From: Bacteroidales bacterium
GTDB taxonomy: Bacteria > Bacteroidota > Bacteroidia > Bacteroidales > P3
DNA: 34,726 nt
Reading direction: 5' to 3'
Assembly: GCA_017428115.1 (NCBI GenBank)
Contig: JAFRRK010000063.1
Span: 1 to 34,726, forward strand
Shown here: piece after piece, positions 27,190-34,726 of the stretch
Position numbering within the stretch: the first letter of the stretch is position 1
How the letters are laid out: the number at the start of each line of letters is the position of its first letter
Made by a program: the position numbers and the translations under genes
The notes under the pieces: model-generated
Databases searched by the model: none
What the model was told of the DNA's origin: nothing
The model's input: only the letters and a program-made list of their open reading frames with translations

Positions 27190-27220
27190 GTTTATAGTTC
27201 AAAAAAAGTTTGTATTTTTG
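27190..27220 (+). promoter_or_regulatory. Promoter for the small-lipoprotein/MauE-Trx operon
   Basis: GTTTA at 27190-27194 and TATTTTTG at 27213-27220, an exact TAnnTTTG, are 18-19 bases apart. The -7 box lies 24 bases ahead of the ATG at 27245, so it likely starts the operon. Confidence 0.65.
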
Positions 27221-27244
27221 CATTTCGAAATAATACCTACCACG

Positions 27245-27490
27245 ATGAAAAAAACGCTTCTCATCCTAGGTGCTGCCGCCCTGCTGCTGTGCGCCTCATG
27301 CAAAAAAGAGAAAAACTGCCGCTGCTCAGTTGTGGGCAGCCAAATAGTACGCATTGTCACCATCACCAATGGCAGCTGCGACATGATACACCATGCCAGC
27401 TACCATGATGCCCTCGACACACTTTTCACCGACTATCTGCTCTGTACCGACTATCCCTTCGAGGCAGACTCGCTATTGGTCAATAAATAA
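27245..27490 (+). CDS. Small CxC lipoprotein 1
   Basis: 81 residues with a lipoprotein signal: hydrophobic core then LLCASC, with lipidation expected at Cys 19. The mature part reads CKKEKNCRC, then two further cysteines (in NGSCDM and LLCTDY). So there is the lipid Cys, a CxC, and two single Cys, the same set as in the two other small lipoproteins of this cluster. I recognise no family. The start at 27245 follows from the promoter position and the signal peptide. It should be tethered to a membrane, on the periplasmic or outer side. The next gene begins 28 bases later. Confidence 0.82.
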   Translation: MKKTLLILGAAALLLCASCKKEKNCRCSVVGSQIVRIVTITNGSCDMIHHASYHDALDTLFTDYLLCTDYPFEADSLLVNK

Positions 27491-27518
27491 TCGCTGTATT
27501 CTACATACCCGACAAACT

Positions 27519-27767
27519 ATGAAAAAAATAATCGCCATCCTATCCGTTGTTGTGCTGACACTGATGGTGGGCTGCTCTAAGGAAAAACGCTGCCAATGCA
27601 CCTCCGTTTCCACACTCGATGCCCACAACAATCCCGTTGTCACATTCATCCATGTCGACAATGGCTTCCACTGCAACAAAATCACCCAGGTAGGTTTCGA
27701 ACGGCTGATCGAAGGCCGCATGGTCCGCGACATGGACGAGGTCACCTGTGAGGAGGCCCGCGAATGA
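27519..27767 (+). CDS. Small CxC lipoprotein 2
   Basis: 82 residues: signal ending LTLMVGC (lipid Cys), then SKEKRCQC, then single cysteines in GFHCNK and VTCEEA. The order lipid Cys, CxC, Cys, Cys matches lipoproteins 1 and 3. Its last codons overlap the next gene: the ATG at 27764 and this TGA share ATGA, so the MauE/thioredoxin protein is translationally coupled to it. Unrecognised family; probably a substrate or carrier of a thiol relay, by inference. ATG 27519 is preceded by 'gacaaact', with no strong ribosome binding site. Confidence 0.82.
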   Translation: MKKIIAILSVVVLTLMVGCSKEKRCQCTSVSTLDAHNNPVVTFIHVDNGFHCNKITQVGFERLIEGRMVRDMDEVTCEEARE

Positions 27768-28702
27768 GCCCACTCCGCTCACGCCCTGCCCAGCTGTCCG
27801 CACTAGTGGTGCGGATACTATTGGGCATTTTTTTTATCGTCTCGGCTGTGGCGAAACTTATCGACATCGACCGATTTGAGATCTACGTCTTTTCCTACAA
27901 CCTCCTTTCGCTCAACCTCTCGTTTCTCGTCGCACGCATAGTCATCGTCTGCGAGTTGCTGATAGGCATAGGGCTAGCGTCCAATCTGTTCAACCGCTTG
28001 GTAAACACCTGTGCCATGCTGATGCTGGTGGGTTTCACCCTGTTGATGGGTTATGCCCTACTACTAGGCAGGACCGACAGCTGCCAGTGCATGGGGCAAC
28101 TGCTCGACATCAACCCCACAGGGTCGATGATGAAAAATGCCGTGCTGATACTGCTACTACTATTTGCAGCCCAAGCACAACCCTGGCAGTGGAAGCCCAA
28201 ATGGTATCTGTGGCTGCCCATAGCGTTAGCCCCCGCGGTAACAGTATTCATACTCTCCGCGCCCGACAACTGGCTGTTCCGAGCCAACGACGAACTATAC
28301 AATGCCGACGAACTCTCGTCCGCCATGGCCCCCGACGGCATGTTCAAGAACCTACACCTTGACCAAGGGCGCCACGTTGTGGCATTTCTCACCCCAGGCT
28401 GCCAATTCTGCCGCATGGCCGATGAGAAACTGACACACATATGCCAACGCCACCATCTCGACTCCGCCGCCTTTGTATACTTCTGCCCCACCGCCGACAG
28501 CACTCTAGCGCCACTAACGCTCGACACCACCACCTTCCTCCGACCATGCTACCTCATACCCTCACTCACCTACGCCCTCATCACCTACGGACAACGTCCT
28601 ATCGTTTTCCTCATGGACGGCAAAGAGGTTGTGGCCACCTTCCACTATCGCAATATCGACGAGCACCGCATCGTACAATTCCAGAAACAACCAACACCCT
28701 AA
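27764..28702 (+). CDS. MauE/DoxX-like membrane protein fused to a thioredoxin-like domain
   Basis: 312 residues. The N-terminal half has four to five membrane helices with a DoxX/MauE layout: SALVVRILLGIFFIVSAVAK, then a conserved 'LI.IG' helix, and a CxC (C107, C109 in RTDSCQCMGQLL), like the CGCFG-type motif of MauE proteins. From about 190 on is a periplasmic thioredoxin-fold domain with C213 and C216 in FLTPGCQFCRMA. MauE in methylotrophs supports disulfide maturation of methylamine dehydrogenase, and DoxX proteins are redox-linked; both are family knowledge. Here it probably passes electrons or disulfides across the membrane. It lies between small CxC lipoproteins 2 and 3. Confidence 0.88.
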   Translation: MSPLRSRPAQLSALVVRILLGIFFIVSAVAKLIDIDRFEIYVFSYNLLSLNLSFLVARIVIVCELLIGIGLASNLFNRLVNTCAMLMLVGFTLLMGYALLLGRTDSCQCMGQLLDINPTGSMMKNAVLILLLLFAAQAQPWQWKPKWYLWLPIALAPAVTVFILSAPDNWLFRANDELYNADELSSAMAPDGMFKNLHLDQGRHVVAFLTPGCQFCRMADEKLTHICQRHHLDSAAFVYFCPTADSTLAPLTLDTTTFLRPCYLIPSLTYALITYGQRPIVFLMDGKEVVATFHYRNIDEHRIVQFQKQPTP

Positions 28703-28732
28703 AACAAATAACCCTCAAGCACCATTGACCGA

Positions 28733-28942
28733 ATGAGAAGAAAAATAATACTCCCCGTAGCACTACTTATGCTACTCACCCTACAGTCGTGCCACAAACG
28801 CTGCCAATGCATAGGCTACAACGGCGGTATAGTAGAGTACACCCCCGAAGAGGTGAACGCCCAGGGCAAGACCTGCTCAAACATGATATATTACGAAGGG
28901 CTTGCCACACAACGATACTCCGTATGCGAATGGAAATACTGA
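28733..28942 (+). CDS. Small CxC lipoprotein 3
   Basis: 69 residues: signal ending LLTLQSC (lipid Cys), then HKRCQC, then single cysteines in GKTCSN and YSVCEW. It shares the lipid Cys, CxC, Cys, Cys set with lipoproteins 1 and 2, and the KRCQC string is identical to that of lipoprotein 2. It begins 30 bases after the MauE/thioredoxin gene, so it is probably in the same operon. I recognise no family. The ATG at 28733 is the only sensible start. Confidence 0.8.
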   Translation: MRRKIILPVALLMLLTLQSCHKRCQCIGYNGGIVEYTPEEVNAQGKTCSNMIYYEGLATQRYSVCEWKY

Positions 28943-29284
28943 CAACACTAGCTTAAGCACACGCCTACCTCAAAAAACAGATGAAAGGGAGCCTTTAATC
29001 TCCAAAAGGCACCACAAATATCTCTTACTGAATATTGACGAATAAGAGAAAGCAAAGGAACTCTGCATTTGCTTTGATAGTTGTACAATTGTTACTTGTA
29101 TATTCTCCACCCGCTCTCCGACTTGCTATCGCAGAACAAGTGTTAGATAAACAGCTAAATATTTAACACTTAACATTTTAAAGAACAATCTAAGAGTATA
29201 AAAAAAAGAAGTAGGGCTGGAGCCAAACGATTCTTAGTTCACAGCACTTCCCTTGCTCATAGTTCTTAGTTTTTATTTCTTGCC
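28943..29284. other. Non-coding gap between converging genes
   Basis: 342 bases between the end of lipoprotein 3 and the end of the AraC gene. I see an inverted repeat AAGTGTTA (29138-29145) / TAACACTT (29164-29171) with 18 bases between, and A/T-rich tracts. No terminator with a clean T-tract and no gene are visible. Confidence 0.45.
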
Positions 29285-30088
29285 TCATTCACGCAAGGCG
29301 GATGGTGGGGCACCAAGATTTTTCTGCACATAGCGCGAGAAATAGTTGGTGCTGGCAAATCCAAAGAGGTCGGCGAGTTGGTCGACAGTAAGGTCGGTCG
29401 AACGCAGCTGCCGCGCAATGTCGAGGGAGGTGTAGCGTGTAATCCAATATACGGCTGCCTGGCCGCTAATCCGCTTGCTCACCTCGCTGAGATATTTAGG
29501 CGTGACACACAGCCTGTCGGCATACCACCCCACCGCGCGATGCTGGCGGTAGTTGCCTTCCTCCAAGAGGTCCAAAAACTGGTGCATCAGCTGTGCCGGC
29601 TGCCCGCTCACGTCGGCCTCGCCATATAGCTCCACATGAAAGTCGAAGAAATCAATAATCATACACTGCACTGCGTTCAGCATCGCATCGCGGTGAAAAT
29701 GATGCTGGGGCAACGACAAGCGATGACGTATATAGTCGAAATTCAGTGCACACACAGCTTGCTGCTCGTCGGTGAGATGCATCACGGGGTCCTCGAACAG
29801 GGCCAAGTGTCCCCGCATGCCATAGTTGCTCAACGGTGTTGCCACCTGTATAAATCCTGATGCCACATAAATCACATCCACAGCAAAATCCGGGCTGCTG
29901 CTAATCATAGCGAATTCGGCCGTCTGCTGAGGCAGTATCATACAGTCGCCCTTGGCTAAAGAGAACTTCCGCCCATCCAAATCAAAAAGGCAGTCCCCAC
30001 CCCGACAAAAGGCATGTGTTATATAGCCATCACGCAGCATCTGCGTTGCCTCGTCGAAATTGTTTGCAATGATGATTTCATGTTCCAT
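29285..30088 (-). CDS. AraC-family transcription regulator
   Basis: 267 residues. The C-terminal third (about 165-267) is an AraC-type double helix-turn-helix: YADRLCVTPKYLSEVSKRISG, then SLDIARQLRSTDLTVDQLADLFGFASTNYFSRYVQKNLGAPPS, the last being the second motif with its usual GF..NYFSR. The N-terminal part is a cupin-like sensing domain (YITHAFCRGGDCLFDLDGRKFSLAKGD). It binds DNA as a dimer, ligand unknown. The start codon lies 18 bases after the flippase stop, so the two form a likely operon, and this gene is its last. Confidence 0.93.
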   Translation of the reverse strand: MEHEIIIANNFDEATQMLRDGYITHAFCRGGDCLFDLDGRKFSLAKGDCMILPQQTAEFAMISSSPDFAVDVIYVASGFIQVATPLSNYGMRGHLALFEDPVMHLTDEQQAVCALNFDYIRHRLSLPQHHFHRDAMLNAVQCMIIDFFDFHVELYGEADVSGQPAQLMHQFLDLLEEGNYRQHRAVGWYADRLCVTPKYLSEVSKRISGQAAVYWITRYTSLDIARQLRSTDLTVDQLADLFGFASTNYFSRYVQKNLGAPPSALRE

Positions 30089-30106
30089 CGCCAGGGGTCC
30101 TTTCTC

Positions 30107-31609
30107 TTATCCTCGCACCTTGCTCCACAACATCTTAGTACCCCGCACGAGGGCGCCTCTCAGTGCCGGCTCGCACATCAATACTATCCCCACATATACC
30201 AACAGCAGCAACGTATTCAACACCAACTCCCAACCTAGCGACACAGGTCTCAGCCACACACTGACGCCATACAGCCCTAAAGCCAGTGCGAAATAGCCCG
30301 CTAAGGGCAGCAGCTTGTAAGGCACAGGGCTTTTCTTCCTTCCCACAAGGTACGACAGCACCATGCACACGCCATAACCTGCCAAGCCGCCCCAAGCGCA
30401 CGCCATATAGCCATAGCGCGGCACAAAGAGGATATTGATAGTAAGCAGCACCGCACATCCTATTGCCGAAAACACAGCGCCCCACCAGGTCTGCTCAATC
30501 AGCTTATACCAGAACGAAAGGTTGAAATAGATGCTCATAAACACCTCTGCCATCATCACTATGGGCACCACCTTCAAACCCTCCCAGTAGCTGGGTGAGA
30601 TAACATACTTAAAGATGTCCAAATAAGCCATCACCACCAAATAAGCCAGCAGAGCAAAGATGACAAAATATTTCATCACCAACGCCTGGCTTTCCTTACT
30701 ACCACGGTCGCGGCTGCCGCCAAACACAAAGGGCTCATACGCATAGCGGAACGCCTGAGTGATCATGGCCATAATCATGGCTATCTTCACGCAGGCCCCA
30801 TATATGCCCAGCTGCACTTTGCCCTCTTCGCCTGGCACCAGATGGTTGAAGCATATCTTGTCCGCCACTTGGTTCAATATGCCGGCAATGCCAAACAACA
30901 GCAGGGGCCAGGTGTAGCGCAGCATCTCCTTCAGCACCTTTATATCCACGCCGGCACGCACCTTGCGCAATTCGGGCAGGAAGCCCAATGTCACGCCCGC
31001 CGTGCATATAAGATTCACCACAAAAATATAGCCCACCTGGTAGTCGGGGTCATACCACTTCATCCACCGCGGGTGCGACTCATTGAGCCCTGGCGCGACA
31101 AGGAACACAAAAAGATTCAGACCTATGTTGCAGAAGATAAACAGCAATTTAAGGAAAGCGAACTTCCACGCCCTGCCCTGAAAACGTAGCAGGGCAAACA
31201 ATATGGCCTGAAAGGCATCGATGGCCACCACGCAGCCCATGATAGTAAGAAACTCGGGGTGGGCACTATAGCCCAACGCCTGAGAAATAGGCTTGATAAA
31301 ACAGCAAAGCAGCAGCACAAACAGTGCCGACACGCCGCCCACCGCCGTCAATGCGGTGGCAAACACAGTGTCAGCCCGCTCGGGATACTTATTGGCAAAA
31401 TAAAAGAAGGTGGTCTCCATTCCAAAGGTGAGGATGACCAACATCAATGCAGTATAGGCATATATCTCAGTGACAACGCCATATCCGCCCGACGTGGCGG
31501 CAATCTTATAGGTATACAACGGGACAAGCAAATAGTTGAGGAAACGCCCCACAATGCTGCTCATTCCGTATATCATCGTATCCGAAAAAAGCTTCTTAAT
31601 TGAACTCAT
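30107..31609 (-). CDS. Polysaccharide flippase (MATE/MurJ-superfamily, Wzx-like)
   Basis: 500 residues with about 12-14 membrane helices of the polysaccharide-flippase type, such as FGMETTFFYFANKYPERADTVF and 'VGRFLNYLLVPLYTY' near the start. This matches Wzx/RfbX-like transporters that move undecaprenyl-linked sugars across the inner membrane. I chose ATG 31609 (MSSIKKLFSDTMIYG); a start at 31624 would add MRYRN. It is followed at 18 bases by the AraC regulator and faces the GH20 gene across a divergent promoter region of about 127 bases. A possible -7 on the minus strand, TAAGTTTTG (31644-31652), is one base longer than consensus. No other sugar-polymer gene is in view. Confidence 0.9.
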   Translation of the reverse strand: MSSIKKLFSDTMIYGMSSIVGRFLNYLLVPLYTYKIAATSGGYGVVTEIYAYTALMLVILTFGMETTFFYFANKYPERADTVFATALTAVGGVSALFVLLLCCFIKPISQALGYSAHPEFLTIMGCVVAIDAFQAILFALLRFQGRAWKFAFLKLLFIFCNIGLNLFVFLVAPGLNESHPRWMKWYDPDYQVGYIFVVNLICTAGVTLGFLPELRKVRAGVDIKVLKEMLRYTWPLLLFGIAGILNQVADKICFNHLVPGEEGKVQLGIYGACVKIAMIMAMITQAFRYAYEPFVFGGSRDRGSKESQALVMKYFVIFALLAYLVVMAYLDIFKYVISPSYWEGLKVVPIVMMAEVFMSIYFNLSFWYKLIEQTWWGAVFSAIGCAVLLTINILFVPRYGYMACAWGGLAGYGVCMVLSYLVGRKKSPVPYKLLPLAGYFALALGLYGVSVWLRPVSLGWELVLNTLLLLVYVGIVLMCEPALRGALVRGTKMLWSKVRG

Positions 31610-31702
31610 ATTTCTATAACGCAACCATCGTGCTATTATTGCCCAAAACTTATAAAACTTCTTAATTCTTAACCCGCCAATTCCTATTCCAAATATTTTT
31701 CG

Positions 31703-31710
31703 TACTTTTG
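31703..31710 (+). promoter_or_regulatory. Bacteroidetes -7 box for GH20/hydE
   Basis: TACTTTTG matches TAnnTTTG exactly, 26 bases before the ATG at 31737. The -33 region is weak. It lies in the divergent gap with the flippase gene. Confidence 0.6.
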
Positions 31711-31736
31711 CAATCTAAACGTAGATTGTCACAACA

Positions 31737-33584
31737 ATGAAACGATGGCATCCACTTCTTGCTCTTGCGCTGCTGCTACTCACCGCAGCCTGTGGCGACA
31801 ACATAGAGATTACGGACTATTCCATCATCCCCGAACCAGTATACATGGTTCAAAAGGGGCGCTCGTTCACCGTAACATCCAGCACCAAGCTCTGCTTTGA
31901 GAACCTGGGGCAGAACAACCCCACCGCCAAATATATCGCCAACACCCTGCGCCACATGCATGTGCGGCCAGCATTCATAGGCACTCCCCACAAAAACTGC
32001 ATCACCTTTGCCATCAACGACACCCTCAACCCCGCATTGGGCGACGAAGGCTACCTGCTGCAGGTGCACCCCGACGGCATCTTCGTCAGTGCCAACACCG
32101 AGGCAGGACTCTTCTACGCCTTTCAAACCTTCGTACAGATGCTGCCCGACGACATACTCCACCAGTCCTACAGCCGCATCGTCATGCCCGAATGCACCAT
32201 ACTCGACTATCCGCGTTTTAGCTGGCGGGGGAGCCATCTCGACGTCTGCCGCCACTTCTTCTCAGTAAAACAAATCAAACGCCACCTCGACCTCATGGCC
32301 ACCTACAAGCTCAACCGCTTCCACTGGCACCTCACCGACGACCAAGGGTGGCGCATTGAGATAGACCAATACCCACAGCTCAACGACATCGGGTCGTGGC
32401 GTGTGGACCGCACACAACAGCCTTGGGGCTACGAGCAGCCCCCACGGCCAGGCGAAGAGCCCACCTACGGAGGCTTCTACACCCAAAAAGAAATAGCCGA
32501 AATAGTGGAATACGCCGCCCAGCGCCACATCGAGGTCATACCCGAAATAGACCTCCCCGGTCATGCCAGCGCTATCCTCGCCTCCTACCCCGAGCTGGCC
32601 TGCGACAACTACCCCTACACCGTTGCCATTGGCCCCTACTGGCCGCCCAAGGCAGTGCTATGCGTCGGCAACGACAAAAGCATCCAATTCGTCTCCGACA
32701 TCATTGAAGAAGTGGCCACACTATTCCCCAGCGAATACATCCACATCGGCGGCGACGTGGCATACAAAGACAATTGGGAACACTGCCCCAAATGCCAGGC
32801 ACGCATACACCGCCAAGGCCTTGCCGACGAGAACGCGCTGCACGGCTGGTTCCTGACACAAGTGAGCGACATGCTGGCCCGAAAAGGCAAACGCCTCATC
32901 GGCTGGGACGACATCATGGACTTCCCCCTCGACAGCGACGCCGTCATCATGGCATGGCGGGGCGACACCACCGCCTTTGCCTCAGCCCTGCTCGGCCATG
33001 CCGTCATCTCCGCCAACCCCTCCTACTGCAATCTCGAATGCTACCAAGCCGACTCCAACTGCCAGCCCACGGCATTCCCACAATACCTGCTCCTCCACCA
33101 CGCCTACCATTACGACCCCATCCCCCCCACCCTCACCGAACGCGCACAACCCTACATCCTGGGCGGCGAATGCATGCTATGGACCGACTACACCACCAGC
33201 TACGACCAAGCCGAATACCAACTGCTGCCCCGCCTCTGCGCCATAGCCGAATGCCTGTGGACCCCTCGTGAACAAAAAGACTGGCCCCACTTCCAGCAAA
33301 AAATAGAGCATCACAAAACACGCCTCCACCTCTCGGGCCACAAAGTATGCCCCGGCTCGTTCAAACCCATTGTTACCAAAACCGCCGACAGCGAAGGACT
33401 CCTAATCACCATCACCACCGAAGTCTACGGCTCCTACGTCTACTACACAACCGACGGAAGCGCCCCCACCCCCGACTCGCCCCTATACACCGCGCCCATA
33501 CACCTAACCAAAGGAACCCTACTGCGCACCCTCACCCTATACAACGGGCAAGCACAAGAAGAAGTATACGACTTTTTAATATAG
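31737..33584 (+). CDS. GH20 beta-N-acetylhexosaminidase-like lipoprotein with a lost catalytic Glu
   Basis: 615 residues: lipoprotein signal (LLLTAAC, lipid Cys 19), a GH20b-like N-terminal domain (about 30-150), the GH20 barrel (about 155-510), and a C-terminal chitobiase/Fn3-associated domain (about 540-610; VYYTTDGSAPTPDSPLY). GH20 enzymes cleave terminal GlcNAc or GalNAc, using a conserved Asp-Glu pair in 'HIGGDE'. Here it reads HIGGDV: Asp340 is kept and Val341 (GTG, 32757-32759) replaces Glu, a single-base change from GAG. Other barrel motifs are intact (FHWHLTDDQGWRIEI, GHASAILASYPEL, VIMAWRGD). It is probably inactive or altered. hydE follows 6 bases downstream. Confidence 0.93.
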   Translation: MKRWHPLLALALLLLTAACGDNIEITDYSIIPEPVYMVQKGRSFTVTSSTKLCFENLGQNNPTAKYIANTLRHMHVRPAFIGTPHKNCITFAINDTLNPALGDEGYLLQVHPDGIFVSANTEAGLFYAFQTFVQMLPDDILHQSYSRIVMPECTILDYPRFSWRGSHLDVCRHFFSVKQIKRHLDLMATYKLNRFHWHLTDDQGWRIEIDQYPQLNDIGSWRVDRTQQPWGYEQPPRPGEEPTYGGFYTQKEIAEIVEYAAQRHIEVIPEIDLPGHASAILASYPELACDNYPYTVAIGPYWPPKAVLCVGNDKSIQFVSDIIEEVATLFPSEYIHIGGDVAYKDNWEHCPKCQARIHRQGLADENALHGWFLTQVSDMLARKGKRLIGWDDIMDFPLDSDAVIMAWRGDTTAFASALLGHAVISANPSYCNLECYQADSNCQPTAFPQYLLLHHAYHYDPIPPTLTERAQPYILGGECMLWTDYTTSYDQAEYQLLPRLCAIAECLWTPREQKDWPHFQQKIEHHKTRLHLSGHKVCPGSFKPIVTKTADSEGLLITITTEVYGSYVYYTTDGSAPTPDSPLYTAPIHLTKGTLLRTLTLYNGQAQEEVYDFLI

Positions 33585-33590
33585 ACACCC

Positions 33591-34631
33591 ATGAAACAAA
33601 CCGTCGACCAAATTGCCTCATCACGCAACATCACTATCGAGCAACTAGCCTCGTTACTCACCACCGACGACCACCAAACCATACAACACCTCTTCGATAC
33701 AGCCCACGCCATCGCCCAGCAACACTATGGCAACAAGATATTCATGCGCGGACTGATAGAAATCTCCAACCACTGCAAGAACGACTGCCTCTACTGCGGC
33801 ATCCGCCGCAGCCAGCAAGGGCTGCAACGCTACCGCCTCAGCAAAGAGCAGATACTCGAATGCTGCCAACAAGGCTACACACTCGGTTTCCGCACCTACG
33901 TGCTCCAAGGCGGCGAAGACGGCTGGTTCACCGACGACCTCCTGTGCGACATCGTCGCCACCATCAGGCAGCGATACCCCGACTGCGCCATCACCCTCTC
34001 CCTAGGCGAACGCAGCCGCCAGAGCTACCAACGCCTCTACGATGCCGGCGCCAACCGCTACCTGCTGCGCCACGAAACCGCTTCGCCAGCCCACTACGCA
34101 CGCCTGCACCCTGCCGAAATGAGTTTCGACAACCGCATGCGCTGCCTACACGACCTCAAAGACATAGGCTACCAAGTGGGATGCGGATTCATGGTCGGCT
34201 CACCCTATCAGACCGTCGACACCCTATGGCACGACCTCCAACTCATTCGCACCTTCAAACCCCAAATGGTAGGCATAGGGCCCTTCATCCCAGCCTCTGG
34301 CACCCCCTTTGCCGACCGCCCTGCCGGCTCAGTCGAAACCACCCTAAGGCTCCTCTCACTCATACGCCTACTGCACCCTCCCGTGCTACTCCCCGCCACC
34401 ACAGCCCTCGGCACCATGCATCCCCGTGGCCGCGAACTGGGCATACTGGCAGGTGCCAATGTGGTCATGCCCAACCTCAGCCCTCGCGAACATCGCAAGG
34501 ACTATAGTCTCTACGACAACAAACTATGCACCGGCGACGAAGCCGCCGAATGCCGCGTATGCCTCGACCACCGCATACGCACCACTGGCAGCCAACTAGT
34601 GGTCGACCGCGGCGACGCCCCCAAGCAATAA
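33591..34631 (+). CDS. hydE: [FeFe]-hydrogenase H-cluster radical SAM maturase HydE
   Basis: HydE is a radical SAM enzyme that helps to build the diiron subcluster of [FeFe]-hydrogenase, with HydF and HydG. 346 residues is usual. The radical SAM cluster motif is C62-x3-C66-x2-C69 in HCKNDCLYCG, preceded by RGLIEISN. A second, variable cluster motif is present, C313-x7-C321-x2-C324, as in the Thermotoga enzyme. Other typical segments are VLQGGEDGW and LSLGERS. It starts 6 bases after the GH20 stop, so it shares that transcript. HydF, HydG and the hydrogenase are not seen. The ATG at 33591 gives the standard N-terminus. Confidence 0.93.
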   Translation: MKQTVDQIASSRNITIEQLASLLTTDDHQTIQHLFDTAHAIAQQHYGNKIFMRGLIEISNHCKNDCLYCGIRRSQQGLQRYRLSKEQILECCQQGYTLGFRTYVLQGGEDGWFTDDLLCDIVATIRQRYPDCAITLSLGERSRQSYQRLYDAGANRYLLRHETASPAHYARLHPAEMSFDNRMRCLHDLKDIGYQVGCGFMVGSPYQTVDTLWHDLQLIRTFKPQMVGIGPFIPASGTPFADRPAGSVETTLRLLSLIRLLHPPVLLPATTALGTMHPRGRELGILAGANVVMPNLSPREHRKDYSLYDNKLCTGDEAAECRVCLDHRIRTTGSQLVVDRGDAPKQ

Positions 34632-34726
34632 CACCCACGCCCCATCCACGACGTACCCCCACCACCCCCCCCCCCAACCCCCGCCACCCATCCCCCTGGC
34701 ACCGCACTGCCGCCGCCACGTCTCAC
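34632..34726. other. C-rich stretch at the window end with an 11-C run
   Basis: Almost free of G on the plus strand, with a run of 11 C at 34665-34675 and other shorter runs (5 C at 34656-34660). No gene start is seen before the window ends. Confidence 0.5.

Noticed and set aside
27164-27244. An upstream extension of lipoprotein 1 from base 27164
   Set aside because: The promoter's -7 box at 27213-27220 lies inside it, and the lipoprotein signal begins only at 27245.
29240-29280. Seven-base spaced words (TTCTTAG, TTCACAG) near the AraC gene end
   Set aside because: Only two or three units fit, and they are not clearly the reverse of the heptamer at 15290, so chance is likely.
33347-34507. 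A 386-codon open frame on the plus strand overlapping the GH20 end and hydE
   Set aside because: It is a shadow of two real genes in another frame; the Pro/Arg/His-rich translation comes from C-rich codons and has no domain.

Overview
The window looks like chromosome from a Bacteroidales bacterium (phylum Bacteroidota); I cannot fix the genus. The signs are two large secreted proteins ending in type IX secretion (T9SS) sorting domains, a full Bat (aerotolerance-type) operon, several lipoproteins and 'AQ'-type signal peptides, and several promoters of the Bacteroidetes form (TAnnTTTG near -7). No tRNA, rRNA, CRISPR array, transposase or phage gene is visible.

Layout. 1-1000: a window-edge open frame and a broken polymorphic-toxin gene (toxin-44-like) with its own promoter. 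1212-6343: a PepSY-like secreted protein, then tyrS and a 1019-residue T9SS cargo on the minus strand, separated by clear hairpin terminators. 6572-15266: moxR, a DUF58 protein, a membrane protein and batA, batB/C (fused), batD and batE, all on the plus strand. This is a periplasm-facing von Willebrand A/TPR envelope complex with its MoxR ATPase. 15290-17269: a 12-copy heptamer repeat, a WG-repeat protein and an orphan RseC. 17517-21329: a C10 (streptopain-like) protease with adhesin-type repeats and a T9SS domain. 21330-22058: a long non-coding stretch with several repeats and dyads. 22059-27162: a secreted caspase-fold protein lacking its catalytic Cys, a DUF4412-like protein and ftsK. 27245-28942: three tiny lipoproteins with one shared cysteine pattern around a MauE/DoxX-thioredoxin fusion. 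29285-31609 (minus): a flippase and an AraC regulator. 31737-34631: a GH20 hexosaminidase-like lipoprotein whose catalytic Glu is Val, followed at 6 bp by hydE.

The best candidate for an undescribed system is 27245-28942. All three small lipoproteins carry the lipid Cys, a CxC just after it, and two more Cys. The membrane protein between them has a CxC in its MauE-like part and a CxxC in a periplasmic thioredoxin part. This suggests a dedicated thiol-disulfide relay from the inner membrane to small lipoproteins. Two further strong observations are single-residue losses of catalytic residues in otherwise intact enzymes: Cys to Ser in the caspase fold, and Glu to Val in the GH20 enzyme.
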